64,000 nt of DNA, from contig OY856412.1 in assembly GCA_963693085.1 (NCBI GenBank), positions 1,061,916,744-1,061,980,743 on the forward strand, in the 5' to 3' direction. The stretch comes from Alisma plantago-aquatica (taxonomy: Eukaryota; Streptophyta; Magnoliopsida; Alismatales; Alismataceae). Both the position numbers and the translations under genes were made by a program. Below are positions 21,937-34,860 of the stretch, piece after piece. Position 1 is the stretch's first letter; each line of letters opens with the position of its first letter. Below the pieces are notes generated by a model, which worked only from the letters and a program-made list of their open reading frames with translations, was not told where the DNA came from and ran no database searches.

Positions 21937-24179
21937 TACATTAATTTACAATGTATCTGGATTTAAATCGATGTGATCAGACTTATTTTGTTGCACACGA
22001 TGCAAATATTAAAATGATTAATGTGCATATCTGATTAAATGCCACATACAATTCAAGAAATATAAATATATATATGATATGATATATATGAAATCAATAC
22101 GAGTCACCCTAGAGTGTTTTGACAGTGGATGTAAGCATGGTTGTAGCCAAAACCCCCAATGAATTGTGTGCTTGGTTGTTTGGTTTATTTTCTATTGTTA
22201 CCCAGTTTGCATACTGAGCCTCTCTCCTCTATTCGAAAAATACATTAATGCTCTTCTTTCTATTTCCTCTCAAATGTAACTCGAGGATTTCCCTTTCACA
22301 ATATAATATAGAAATACGATAGCTTGAATTTATGTTTCATCATGAGAAAGTGTTCCACACCAAATGAAGTGATCAATTAAAATGTCGAACCCATTAGTTG
22401 GAGGACCGAGGAGGCCAAACTATAGGAGGAACTAATCGATTGGTGGTCCAACCAATCTGCTAGAGGAGTCCAGATGTCCCTTGAACCAAAGAACTAGACG
22501 ACCATTTCAAGAAACCAACCGACTGACCACGAAGCCAACCGATCAACTCAAGAGTTGAACCAATCGACTTAGACTAGTTCCTCCATAGATCTTCATAAAC
22601 AACATGCCACACTACATATGATGTGGACCTTAGGTGGTAGTAATTCCTTGTGTCTCCAAGGAATTATAATAAAATGGCCATAACCATGCTTGTGTGTTTT
22701 AATTGTATGCTTTGGTAGTGGTTATAGCATGTATATGATACATACTATAGGTATGTGGTGATTAGCTATTTATATGTATTTATATAAAATACTTCAATAT
22801 AATATTAAGTCTTATATGATTGGACAAGAGTGTTATGAATAAATTGATGTTTAATTTACAAGATAAGATCTTATATGACAGTTTCCTATGTCTCATATTA
22901 TATACTTGATAGTTCTAGAGACAAATGTGTATGACACATATACTAAATGACTTGATGACTCAATCAGCGAATACCTATAGCATTGTCATCTAGAGCACAA
23001 AAATAAGAAATGCATCTTGAGAACCCATAACAATGGTTGTATAGACTCTTTTGGTTAATGAACCAATAGAGACATGTGATTCATGTTTATTGGGAAATAT
23101 GAAAAAAAGCATCTTCACTAGATGCAGTTGGAGAGAAACTATTCTATTAAGGATCATACATATTGATGTATATAGACCTTTTAGAATATATGATAGTGGT
23201 GATTACTAGTACCTCTATACTTATTGATAATCTCAGTATATATGGTATTTTCTATATAATAAAATAAAAGTTTGAATCTCTTGAAGTGTTCAAGAAGATC
23301 ATGAATGAAGTAGTCAACCAACAAGGTATAAGTAAAAAAACACTTCGATGTGGCTGACATGAAAATACTTTGAACCAAGAGTTTTAGAGCCTTCTGAGAG
23401 ACCATGATGGTGTATCATAAACTCCACCTTAAACATAATGATAGTGTATAATAATAGTGTATTAGAAAGAAGGAATCACACCATGTTAGTCATGGTGTGA
23501 TTATTAAGAATCTAGTCAATCTTCAAACTTCCTTTTGGCACGTGCTTTACCCTAAATAATGTACCGTCTAGAATTGGTTCAAAAGATACCATATGAGATA
23601 TGGCATGGGAAATGTCCTGATATGTATTTTATAAAGATTAGAAATGAAAACTTTTATAAGAAAAAAGTTTCTTGAAAAGCTTTGTCTACAAATCACATAA
23701 ATGTTATTTTGTTGAATACAACTTTTGTATCCCAGTTCAACAACAAAACTGTTTATTATAAGGATGTTTGAATACCTAAATGAATCTAATTCCAAAGGAA
23801 TCAATGGGAGAAGATTAAAAATCAAAAAGTTCGAGCCCAACAAACATTGAACCTAAAGAGGTATAATAGGAACATGGTGAATCACAAGATGTTGTAGAAT
23901 ATCAAAGTTCGTTATGTAACACACAAAACTCATAGTTCTGGTAGAACATGCCTTGATCTTGAAAGAGTATGATATCTTATGGATCAAGAAGATAGTGAGT
24001 TGGTCATATATGATGAGTCAACAAACCTATCTAGATGCTATTGAGGGAGAAGAGTATGACAAATGACTTGAAGACATTGATCCAAGATGGACTCCATGTA
24101 GCCAAATAGGTATGACCTCTGTGGATCCACCTGAAGGGGTAAAACCCATAAGGTGCAATTAGGCTTTAAAGAAGAAGAC
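21937..24179 (+). other. Copia-A leader and decayed region without gag
   Basis: Part of this (about 22640-22830) matches the Copia-C leader (48840-49020), and about 22970-23200 matches Copia-C sequence that lies after gag (from about 50700). The gag between these points in Copia-C is therefore absent here. A motif cluster with CCAACCGA/ACCAATCGA words at 22395-22575 corresponds to the leader palindromes of Copia-C. Confidence 0.55.
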
Positions 24180-25480
24180 CAACATGGAAGGGTAGATTGG
24201 TTGCAAATAGTTTCAAACAAGTTTAAGGTATTGAATGTGATGAAATATTTTCACCAACTACCATGATTGAATCCATTAGGATCATGCTTGCCATTGCAAC
24301 TTGTTATGGTTATAAGATTTGGCATATGGATGTTAAAGCCACATTCCTTAACTAGAACAATTATGAGGATGTGTGTGTGACACAACCTAAAGGTTTTATA
24401 AATCCAATAATGCAAATAAAGTCTATAAGCTACAAAGGTCAATCTATGGATTTAAGCAAGCATCTCATAGCTGAAATCTTCAATTTGACAAGGCAGTCAC
24501 AGAGTTTGACTTTAGTAAAAATGAAGATGAAATTTGGGTCTAAAAAGATCTAATAGGAGCATATTTATATTCCACATCATGATGGGTAATAACATCTTTA
24601 TCCTACATATATTAAAACATGACAAGAAAGTACCTTCTTTATGAAGGCTTTAGGAGAAGCATCCTATATGATAAGAATCAAGATCTACATAGATAGATTT
24701 GGAAAGCTTCTTGACCTAATAAAAGGAGCGCACACATTGGCAAGATGTTAAAGGGTTCAACAAATAAGACTCAATGAGAGAATATTTGTCCATGTTCCAT
24801 GGAATCAGTCTCTTAAGAACCTAGTATCCCAGTTCTTGTGAAGAAGAAGAATACATGAGTAAGATGCATATGCATTCACAATTGGATCTATCATTTTTGC
24901 AATGTAATGTACTCACCCCGTTGTCTCATATGTACTAAATATGACGAGTGAATATCTGTTAGATACTGGTGAAAGTCACTGAATTACCATAAAGGGCATC
25001 CTTAACTACTTGAGAAGCACTAAATGGATTTAGTTCCTTAAGTATGGTAATAAGGAAGAGTTGGGTGTAAATGGTTACACCAAGTCAAGCTTCCAAGCTG
25101 ACATAAAATTAATGATCAAAATCTAAATTTGTGATTGGCTTTAAAACGAGAACAGTAAGCTGGAAAAGTTTCGAGCAAATGACAGTCACTAATTCTACAA
25201 TGGAAGGTGAGTATCTTCGGTGTTATGAACACATCAAAAGATATTGTAAAGATCAAGAAGTTCATATAGATGAACTCATGTGAGGTTCTAGCTATTAATG
25301 GCACAATAGAAATACCATGACTACAATTGAGCTACTAGATAGGCAAAGAATCTTAGATAGCATGATATGACACTTCCATCTCATATGAAACGTCATACAA
25401 TGAGGAGATGTGAAAACTTGCAAAATATCGACTTGAAGCAAATGTTGTTAACCCGCTATAAAAGCGCTTACATAGAAGAA
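24180..25480 (+). pseudogene. Copia-A pol remnant: RT to RNase H
   Basis: Copia RT blocks are readable through stops and shifts: FSPTTMIESIRIMLAIAT near 24248-24301, then IWHMDVKATFLN near 24318-24353, and EDVCVTQPKGFINP near 24365. The DD active site further on is not readable. RNase H is recognisable at about 25125-25225 by TVSWKSFEQMTVTNSTMEGEY. Integrase and protease are not found. Confidence 0.75.
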
Positions 25481-25551
25481 ACATAATGAACATGTTAAGA
25501 TCATATGGAATAAGATTCATGGGTAATTGGCTCTAAATGTAAGTGGGAGTT

Positions 25552-27576
25552 TGTTGGTATGTATTCCCAGAGATCCAATCATATGATGATTATATTGGGA
25601 CATTAGATACTTAATTTGATAACCATAAAAGTAATTATGTCTATTATGTTTGTATCAATCATGGGATGATGACACATATTTCAAAAGAATGATGTGATTC
25701 AATGACATGTGTCTTCAGGTTGAGGACCTAAACAATGAGATCATTTGTATGATAAGAGTGCATGCATTCTTGTTATGTCCCTAGTTCGATATTGCTTTGG
25801 AAGCAAAATGGACAACAATAATACATAAAAATAGTGTGTGTGTGTGTGGATTGATGAAAGAGTCTCGTTATTCATGATATGTGATATCAAATCAAACACA
25901 TAGGTACTTGTCAGAGAAAAATGTACGTGACATACCTACCTTGAGAGTGATACATGGAAACCATTATGTGGTAGTCAGAATCATCTTTCATAATGATTGT
26001 GGTTCTTAGACTTGAAAACTCTACACTCATCACTTGTCGTTTGATGTACTTAGACACCACCCAATGTAACCTTGAATAAAGGTTTGCATAAAGGTGATGC
26101 TCAGGTACACTTTGACACATGGGGATTGACTGTGAGCAATGTAGATGGGACTTTCCCCTCCTACTGGAGTTGATGTCCGAGACTGATAAATGTATGGCCA
26201 TACCCTTGTGAATAAATATATGATATGTGAGCTTACATGCATCTCAGTCAGTCTTCTCTAGTTCAAGAAATATGGATTGAACATTGAAGAGGATGACAAT
26301 TCCATGCCATGAGTTCAATCCAGATTTTAGAGACAAAAGAACTATACAACCACAAAAACACTAATCATGAACTGTAGGTTGAAGTTGCTCTCCAACTCTC
26401 CAAATTACTTAGGTAGCAATGATGTGTTGCTAGATACCACTCATTGATTTTGCTTTTATAAGTTAGTTATGGACATTCACTGCCAATGTAGATTGGGACC
26501 TATAGGGTCACACACATAAGAAGCAATTGGAATAGGAGTTTATTCATGAATGTTGTTTAACTTGATTACTAAAGTGTTTAGTTATTCATTTAAACATATA
26601 AGGTTGAAAATTGACTGACTAGATTGTGAACCAACCGGTTCAAGTGTCGAGTCGACCAATTCAAGTGTCAGGTCAATTCAAACAACATTGGATAAATATT
26701 TTCTGAGTTGGACAACTGAAATGACCATTTTATGATATGAAACAACCCTTTCATAATATGAAATGACCATTTAAAAATACAAACAACATGTTAATCATCT
26801 GGATTGTCTGGTTCAATGAACAATTTGATTGGATCAAGAATTAATGTTGATGTCTACATTATTAGAAAATTCAATTCTAGAATGTTTGAAAATAGGAAAG
26901 CATATGAGTCGACCAATTCAAGGGTAGAACTGAGTGGTTCAACAGTGAACCGATCAGTTCAACAATGAACAAACTGGTTCAATAGTGAACCGACCAATTC
27001 ACCATTTGTGACTTCCAAAAAATTCATGAAAATATGTCTCTTGGAATCCGAGATGGATTGGAAACCCTGAACTTGGCCTTCCTATGATTATAGGTGTACT
27101 GGGACTTCCTAGACACAGCAATAAGATCTGACAATTGTTGAACTCTCTAGTTGTGGTAACTAAGAGAGCCCAAGAAAGTCCTACCCATAAAAGGAAGGGA
27201 CAACAAGGGAGAGAAAATCAACTCTAGAAGGTTGATGTTTGAAGGGACAACTCCTTCATGTTGCCTTTGATATCACAACATGGAGTTCTTGGTGGTCTGT
27301 GTGGACTACAATAGAGTCGAGGAGGCTGTTTCCACCCTCTAGGAGGACAAAAACCACCATCGTCCATGGTGGTGCCACCCCTGAAAATTGTCCATGTGCA
27401 ACTTGCAAAAGAAGCATACCGTTGCAATGATTGTTGCTGGACTTACTCTTGGACAAGTATATCTCTTTCTAGCCTCCTTCCTAGATACATGTTTGTTTAT
27501 GCAATCTCATTGGTCCGGGAATCAGGCATTAAGTTTTTGTTTCCGATGCGTTCTTTGTCGCCCTGATTTCCCAAAA
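25552..27576 (+). repeat. Copia-A 3' LTR (2.0 kb)
   Basis: Begins TGTTGGTATGTATTCCC after AAGTGGGAGT and ends TTTCCCAAAA. Clearly diverged from the 5' LTR. Carries palindrome-type units at 26620-27010. Confidence 0.9.
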
Positions 27577-28420
27577 ACCCCTAGTTGTGCCCATAAGTTT
27601 TAAAGACGATGACATTGTGGTTGTTGTAAAAGAATCTTCACCTGTCACCTCCATCCCCATTACTCAAGCTCCACAAGTGGAAGCTGATGACCTAAGATCC
27701 TAATATACAAACCTCATCCACCGTATCAAGCCTGCCTAAAGAAAACTAGGCTAGATGCCTAATTCATGAAATTTAGAGAGGCCATGAAAAAACTTCATGC
27801 ATATATTCCCTTTTAACATGCCCTTACCGACATGTCTACTTGGTCTAAGTACATGCAATTTTTTTTTGACTAAGAAGTACACCATCGAGGAGTATGAGAC
27901 AATGAAAGTTTCTAGGACCACCTCTGATATCATCCTTAACAAGATGCCTAAAAAATAGAAAGATCTCAGTTCCTTTGGGATTGGGTGCTACCTAGGCGAA
28001 AATGCTTATAGGAAGGGTCTTGCTTACCTAGGCTCTATTATTTTGATAATTCCTTATAGTCTTTGCAAGAGTGCAAGATTTGTTGATATGTGTCCCATTG
28101 TCATGACCATCTAGTTAATAGATGCATCCATGATGAAACCTATGAGTATCATTGAAGATATACCTATAAAGGTTGGGAAGAATGCCTATGTTCCATGTGA
28201 CTTTGTGATCATGGACATCAAAGAAGACTTATGCTATCCCCTCATTTTTGGTCGTCCCTTTTAGGGCATTGCGTGAGCTATCATTGATATTGAGACCGAA
28301 ACCATCCTTTTCCGTCTTGGTAGGCAAACCCTAGAATTTAGAGTTTCCAAAAGCATGAGAGGACCAAGCCTCCAGGAGAAAGATCTATCTCCTTAATTGT
28401 GTTGAAAATTTTTCCAATTA
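27577..28420 (+). pseudogene. Athila-2 protease region
   Basis: The frame continues the broken gag-PR reading after Copia-A. Recognisable protease-flank motifs: IIEDIPIKVGKNAYVPCDFV (about 28147-28208) and PLIFGRPF (about 28238-28262). The catalytic DxGA block is not clearly readable. Confidence 0.65.
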
Positions 28421-30070
28421 AGAGAAGAGTGAGAATTGCATGAGAACCCCCTCCACACTTCCCTTATGGCCCTGTCTAAATGTGGTTATCAAGATGAGAA
28501 ATTAGATTAGTGCATAGCTTATCTAGACAACTTTGAAGAGATTTCTCATGAAGTATTCAAGAACCTTAAGATGATCTCTCTTCTAGAAGAGAAACCTGGA
28601 CCCCTAAGGCTCAAAAAATGAAACCCCTCTTAGATAGTCTCAAATATGTTTTTTTTTATGAACAACAAATTTGCATAGTCATAAGCAATTCAGACCTTAC
28701 TCTCAAGCAAGAGAACAAGCTCATGATCGAGTTGAGAAAGAGGAAAGCTTCCCTAGGGTATAAAATGAATGAGTTGAAAGGGATTAACCAAGACATTTGC
28801 ATGCATAAAATCTCTATGGTAGAAGAGTATAAGCCATCACGAGATCCTCAACACAAGTTAAAATCAAAGATGAAAGAAGTTGTCTGATTAGAAGTTATCA
28901 CACTTTTCACTACTTGAATCATCTACCCGATATCTAACTCCCCATGGGCCAGTCCTTTCCAAGTGGTCCCTAATAAAGGGGGAACCACCATTGTAAAAAA
29001 TGACAATAATGAGCTCACCCCGACCTGTACTGTTACTTGATGGAGGATGTGTATTGAATACAAAAAGCTGAATAAGGCCAGTAGGAAATATCATTTCCCT
29101 ATTCCCTTTCTAGATAAAGTACTAGAGTGCCTTTCCCATCAAGAGTATTTTTTTATAATTAGATGGCTATTTAGGTTTTTATCAGATCTCCATTCATCCT
29201 GAAGATCAGGAGAAGACCACTCTCTTTTGCACTTTTGGCACCTATGCATTTAGGAAAATGCCTATCATGGAGGTTTTTATAAATTACTTCTTTATTTATG
29301 GAGATTGTTTTGATTCTTGCCTTAGATATATTCCCTAGTTCTGGAGAATCGTGAAGAAGCACACTGGTTTTAAATTGGGAAAATGCCAATTCACAGTGAC
29401 AGAAGAAATTGTCCTAGGACACCGAGTTATCAACTAATGTATATTGGTGGACATGGCTAAGATTGAGGTGATAACTAAAATTCCTCATCCAATATCTGCC
29501 AAGAATATTCCTATTTTTCTTGGGCATGCTAGATTTTATAGGCACTTCATTCACAACTTTTTAAAAATTTCCAAGCCTCTTACCAACTTCCTCCAAAAGG
29601 ATGCTTTCTTCACTTTTAATCGAGCTTGCATGCCCAGATTCCTTTACTTGAAGGATGCTCTCACCTCTACACCCATCATCCATGCACCAGATTGGTCTTT
29701 GACCTTTGAAATCTTGTGTCACATCTAGTGATTATGTCGTCGGTCCCATTCTTAGACAATGAGTTAACAAGAAACACCACGTTAGTTACTATGCATCCAA
29801 ACCTTAGATGATGTGCAGCAGAACTATACTACGACAGAGAAGGAAATGTTAGCCATTGTTTATGCCTTCGATAAGTTCTGCTCTTACCTAGTTGGTTCCA
29901 AAGTGATTGTTTATGCGGACCACACTACCGTTTGATACTTAATGACCAAAAAGGATGCCAAACCTCATCTCATACGCTAGATACTTTTTACTTTAGGAAT
30001 TTGATTAGAAAACATTGATAAGAAAGGATCTGAACATGTTGTTTCCAACCATATTAGCCGCCTAAGTTTA
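28421..30070 (+). pseudogene. Athila-2 RT and RNase H
   Basis: The 28618-28887 frame carries the pre-RT region (KLMIELRKRKASLGY, then ICMHKISMVEE). RT fragments follow: IIYPISNSPWASP near 28919, WRMCIEYKKLNKA near 29039, ITKIPHP and FLGHARFYRHFI at 29444-29560. RNase [18 protein letters not shown] near 29830-29880. The polymerase active site is lost in a shifted stretch near 29270-29300. Many stops and shifts. Confidence 0.75.
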
Positions 30071-31526
30071 TACGATGACGATGAAATTCCCATTGATGAT
30101 TCACTCCCAAATGATAAATTGCTTAAGGCTGAATCCCAGTACCCATGGTTTGTTGATTATGTTAATTATCTTGCAGCAGGTGTCCTACAACCTGATTACA
30201 TGGGGCATGCCAAGGCAAACATTTTACATTATGTTAGGAACTTTTATTAGGATGCACCTTATCTTTTTAGTGTGCACACATGATCTTTATCACGAATGTG
30301 TCACTAAGTAAGAGGCTCGGGATATCCTCAAACAATGCCATTATGGCCCCAATAGAGGGCACATGAGCTCTCTAAAGATTGTTAGAAAGCTTCTCCAGTA
30401 TGGTTTCTTCTGGCCTGCCCTATTTTGAGATTCTATGAATTTGTCTTGGCTTGTGATCAATGCCAGAGGTCTAGAAATATTTCTAAGAGAGATCAAATGC
30501 CTATGATTTCATGGAAGGAAATAGAGATCTTTGATGTTTGGGGAGTGGATCATATGGGACCCTTTCCTTCTTCTTATGGGTATCCCTATATCTTGGTGGT
30601 CGTGGATTATATTTCAATTGAGTATAAGCCACCCCCAACATGACTTGTACTCCGAATCTGTTAAGAAACTTTTCAAGTATATAATCTTCCCTAGGTTTGG
30701 GGTGCCAAACACCATGATTTATGATGGGGGATCACCTTTTTTAGAGAAAAACTTTGAGTCCTTACTTAGAATATATGGTGCCCACCACAAGGTTGCCTCT
30801 CCTTACCACCCTCATAATAGCTTGTAAGGTTGAGATTTTGAATTGTCAAGTCAAATCCATCCTATAGAAAACTTCCAATTGCACTAGGAAAGATTGGGCC
30901 TTGAAGATCAATGATGCCTGGTGGGCATAAAGAATTGCTTACAAAGCACCCTTAGGCACCAGCCCTTATGGTTGATCTATGGGAAATCATGTCATATCCT
31001 CATAGAATTGGAGTACAACACCAATTGGGCCACTAAACTCTTAATTATGACCTATCTTCAGCAAGAGATAATCGTTTTCTTCAGTTGTAGGAATTAGAAG
31101 AGCTTAGTATGATGACCTATGAAAATGCTCTAATTTACAAAGATGAAACCAAATTATGGCATGATGGCCATATCAGGAAGAAAGACATTCAGGAGGGTGA
31201 CTAGGTCTGAGTTTATAGTTCCATGTTGAGTCTTTTCTTTAGAAAACTCAAATCTAGATGGTATGGACCCTACCTTGTCAAGCATTCCTATCAATATGGC
31301 ACTTTTCTTCTTTGGGCCAAACAGAGGGTGAACTTTCAATAAAGGGGCATAGGCATAACCGGTACATTACCACTGAGGATTTTATGGCATCTAGAGCACA
31401 TTTCCTTCCTATTCCTAAAGATTTAGCATTAAGCAATCATCCACCCCCACCCAATCCTGAGCTATAACTGACTCACTGAGCACATACGCCGGGCTTCAAC
31501 GTAAAACTGGGCACTTGTTGGGAGGC
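30071..31526 (+). pseudogene. Athila-2 integrase and post-IN sequence
   Basis: CDQCQ zinc ligands near 30453, then EIFDVWGVDHMGPFPSS near 30525-30575 with the first catalytic Asp. The second is in a block reading MIYDGGSPF near 30716, where Ser has become Tyr but Asp is kept. The third block is lost in a shift after 30815. The C-terminal region is traceable to about 31320. At 31516-31526 GTTGGGAGGC, the left half of the post-pol hairpin, is cut by the Athila-3 LTR. Confidence 0.75.
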
Positions 31527-31699
31527 TGATGGGGATCCACATGTCGCACCAATAAAAACCATAAGGGAATAACCCTTAAGTTTAACCAAAAGTTGTGCAC
31601 TAATTCTCCACTCTAATGAATGGAATCCTTATTGTAGTACACGTAAGGATCGAACCCAAAGGACAACCTTTTTAAGCAGTTATATATCTTTAGAAGTAT

Positions 31700-33792
31700 T
31701 AAGCAAGAAAGGCAATGGCTCGGGGGCAAGACGACAGGGGATGAGGGCGTGGGCGCAACCCTAGCAGAAGGGGAAGAGAGAAAGGTGTCATAGAGTCGAT
31801 TCCAAAGACTCCTCTGACTCGCCAACTAGAGGTGAATGAAGAAGGAGGCCAACTAGATCATCCCCAATCCCTGGGTTCACCAAGGCAACCGCACACAGAG
31901 GAGTCATGCTCTACCTCAAATCCCCCGAGGTCGCCGCCCAGAAGACCTGAGAAGAACTCAATCTCCAATCAGTTCTCAGACTGGTTGAATATCAGTAGGT
32001 TGAACCGCGAAGAGATTGTTTTCAAATCAGTCGAATTCATCGAGCCAATATCCAGGAATGGTGCGAGATTCGGTTCCATCTCAAGCCAAGAAGATCCCAT
32101 TCCTACATGGGAGGAATACCTCTCAATACGCTTTGTTGGCCGGAAATTGTTCAGCGGACAACTCGCCAGTTGGATCCGTAGACAGTGGCACCCCAGTGGC
32201 CCTGTGGAGGTTATCGATGAAGAATGAGAGGGTTTTATCGTGAAGATGCCGACTCATAGCAAAAGAGAACATGTGTTGAACGAGGCCCCCTAGTTCATGG
32301 ATGGGTCGCTCATCATCGCCCATCCATGGAAACCAGACACTCCTCTCCAGCCTATTTCCTTCTCGCACGCTCCTGTCTGGTTCAAGATCTAGAATCTGGG
32401 GTTGCCATGGATGCGCAAGCACATAGCCTGCATCGCCAACACCATCGGGAAGTCGATGGACATTGACGACCTTTCCATCTCATCCAAATGTCTTGGTGAT
32501 GCGTTGGCCTGCATCAAAGTAGGCTGCGAAGCAAAGATGCTGAAGACTACGATGGTTGAGGTGGATTCTGTTCCAAAGTAGCTGAAGGTTGGGGCAGTAG
32601 CTATTCCAGTTACTTGTCCCACCTGCAAGAAATTCGGGCACAGTGGCATGTCCTGTCCATTGAAGATAAGAAAGCCTCTGCCTGAGAGGGATGTGCAGGT
32701 GAAGTTGGGTAAACCAAATGTTTGAGGAAATGCCAGGGCTGCCAAGTCTAATGGTCTGCCTGAGATTCCTTTGAATTCTAAAGATCCCGCCCACACTGAA
32801 GTGGATGATGATCTGCGAGAGCTTGTATCTCAACATGTCGTAAACATGGTCCTCAATGGACACATGCGAGAGCTTGAAGATCATCAATGCCAACATGTTG
32901 TTTCTAGTTATCAATAGACCGAGCCTGACTTGGTCAGGTCTACTCCGGATTGTTATGCAGGTAACCTCAACTTTTATTGGGAGCTTGAGCTTGCCAATAA
33001 TGGCAAGGGAGGCAGTGGATCTGAATCTTGGAAGGTTAATATGGTTTGTGGGAGCTCTGACTTCTCAGCAAAAGTCTACGCTAGAAAGGAAAACCTATTC
33101 GAGGATGAGGACTCTAATGGCTCTGATGTAGAGTTTGATCAGTGGGACTCAGACTCATTGGTCTTCAACCAATCGTGGATAAAGAGGAAGAAAACATCAT
33201 CCAGGAAATGCCTGGGTTGATCCATGTCCACCCAACTTTCCTACTGAGCAGGGAAATTCTCCTTGAAGTTGACTATGATCTGGTTGGGCCACAATATCTG
33301 TTGTCTATTGGTTGTGTGAAGAGGGTCTGGAACCTATCTACTCTTCACTCTTTGTGATATGTTCTGAATGCCAGTGCTGGGTTAGGCTGTGTTTCCTCAC
33401 TGAGGACATCTACTAATGGAAAATTTTTGGAAGGGCACTTCCTGCATCGCAACCAATTGCTTGAAAGTTTTAGATCATGAAAGAATGTAGATTCTTAGTG
33501 CTTCTTATTGTTACAGACTCAAGCTTCTACGACAAGAGCAGTTTCTAGACTTTGAGGATGACACACTTTGAAGGTGGAGTTATTTCCAGTGCCGTGCTGG
33601 TCCTCTTGGGCCTGCTTGCATCTAGTTGTTTGAGCCTGTACCTCTTTAGAACGTAGGTTTTTTTTTTCATCTTTGGGGTATGTGACCCTTAGTTTCTTCG
33701 GATGTTACATCCTTGACTGTAAAGGGGTGCATAATATGTACCTAAAGTTTTTGGAATTTAATAGCAACATGATTTTTTACCGACCAAAAAAA
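31700..33792 (+). mobile_element. LINE carrying ORF1 only
   Basis: L1-type element with a 501-codon ORF1 frame and about 570 bp of 3' sequence ending in A7 (33786-33792). There is no ORF2 (no endonuclease or RT), so it is internally deleted or a non-autonomous derivative. The exact 5' end and target duplication are not resolved; it must start at or shortly before the ORF1 ATG at 31715. Confidence 0.75.
31715..33220 (+). pseudogene. LINE ORF1 protein (DUF4283-type with CCHC knuckle)
   Basis: A single frame from ATG at 31715 to TGA at 33218-33220 without frameshifts, but with about seven internal stops (TGA at 31742 and 32225, and several TAG). N-terminal basic and Pro-rich stretch, then the DUF4283 RNA-binding-type domain of plant L1 ORF1 (from about 32010; WIRRQWHPSGPVEVIDEE at 32171-32224, FMDGSLIIAHPWKP near 32296-32337). 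A complete zinc knuckle C-x2-C-x4-H-x4-C lies at 32615-32656. The acidic C-terminus resembles nothing I can name. ORF1 would bind LINE RNA. At least two of the stops are consistent with CGA to TGA. Confidence 0.8.
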
Positions 33793-34860
33793 GAATAATA
33801 TTTATCACCAAGTAAGTTGATTGATTGATTAAACTAAACTATTGTCGATAAAAACAATGATTAAAGAGGTAAATAAATGAAAATAAAGAGGACTGGGGCA
33901 TGGGGTTTTGCTTTTGATAACCTACGTAATTATCCTAGAAAGATATAACTCATGAATAGTAATTTACTAAATAGAGACTTTACTAATACACCCTCGGGTA
34001 TATAGATCATTGCATTGACTAAAATCCCTCAGAACTGGCCATCCTCGGCACACAAGATCCTAGTTTACTCTGATTAGACTCCCTAACGACGATCGACCAT
34101 GCACAACATGTTAACAAATTGTAACCCAATCACCTCACTATGCCTTAATGACAACTAAAGGGGACAATAAGATCGTCCTGAAGTTCTAATCACGATTACA
34201 AAAACCTACGCATCCATAATTATAACACATATACAACACAAGGTGACAATTTGCAAAGCAAGTAAGCATAACGACACTTTGTTTAGCAATAGAATTGTTG
34301 AGTTTAGAAACAAGCTGGCATAAAATACATGCTTATGGGGCTAGTCTCCATGCTGCAACACAAATGTCTACTTGCTCATGGTCAGAGAAAATAGCGGGAA
34401 GATACATAGAAAAATGGAAGGGGCCATGTATCTTAGAATAGGAAGACCAATCTCTCTACTATAGCTTCCACCTCCTTGCTCCTCACTAGGGTTTGTGTTG
34501 TGTAATTTGTCTTCTAATCACAAATCAGAGACCTCCTATAATGGATGATAAGGGTTCCCTTTTATAGATGCATTTTTTTGCCCTAATTTTGAATACTTGT
34601 GGTTGAAGGTAGATAATTGCATGGCCCATACTTGATCCACCAAGAAGCTCACATGGGTTACTCAATTTGGACCTCATATCTGGATCTCTGGTAGACCAAC
34701 ATGGGTTGAAGCAGAGCGGACTAGATGAGGAGAGTGCATGTCAGAACTGTAGAGTCTAGAATGCTCTAGGTAGAGAATGACTCAGGTTAGGCATTAACAA
34801 AGTCGATCGCTTGATTGGGTGGTTTGGAAGTTGAACAATGGAAAGATTTTGGGGCCTTCC

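Larger units (their letters stand above)
19923..27576 (+). mobile_element. Copia-A: Ty1/Copia element, gag-less, inserted in Athila-2
   Basis: LTRs at 19923-21923 and 25552-27576, both starting TGTTGGTATGT. PBS for tRNA-iMet at 21925 and a polypurine-like tract AAGTGGGAGT just before the 3' LTR. The flanks are ACCCA (19918-19922) and ACCCC (27577-27581), a target duplication with one change. Removing the element joins the two halves of Athila-2. The 3.6-kb interior lacks gag and has only RT and RNase H remnants. The most decayed of the copia copies. Confidence 0.9.
17758..31526 (+). mobile_element. Athila-2: old, heavily decayed Athila element, split by later insertions
   Basis: Order: remnant of 5' LTR, degenerate tRNA-Asp PBS (18110), gag (to 19922), then after Copia-A the PR, RT-RNase H and IN (27577-31526). 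Athila-1 interrupts its LTR on the left, Copia-A its gag-PR region, and Athila-3 its post-IN hairpin on the right. Coding remnants are recognisable but broken every 50-200 bp by stops and shifts. It is the oldest layer identified. Confidence 0.8.
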
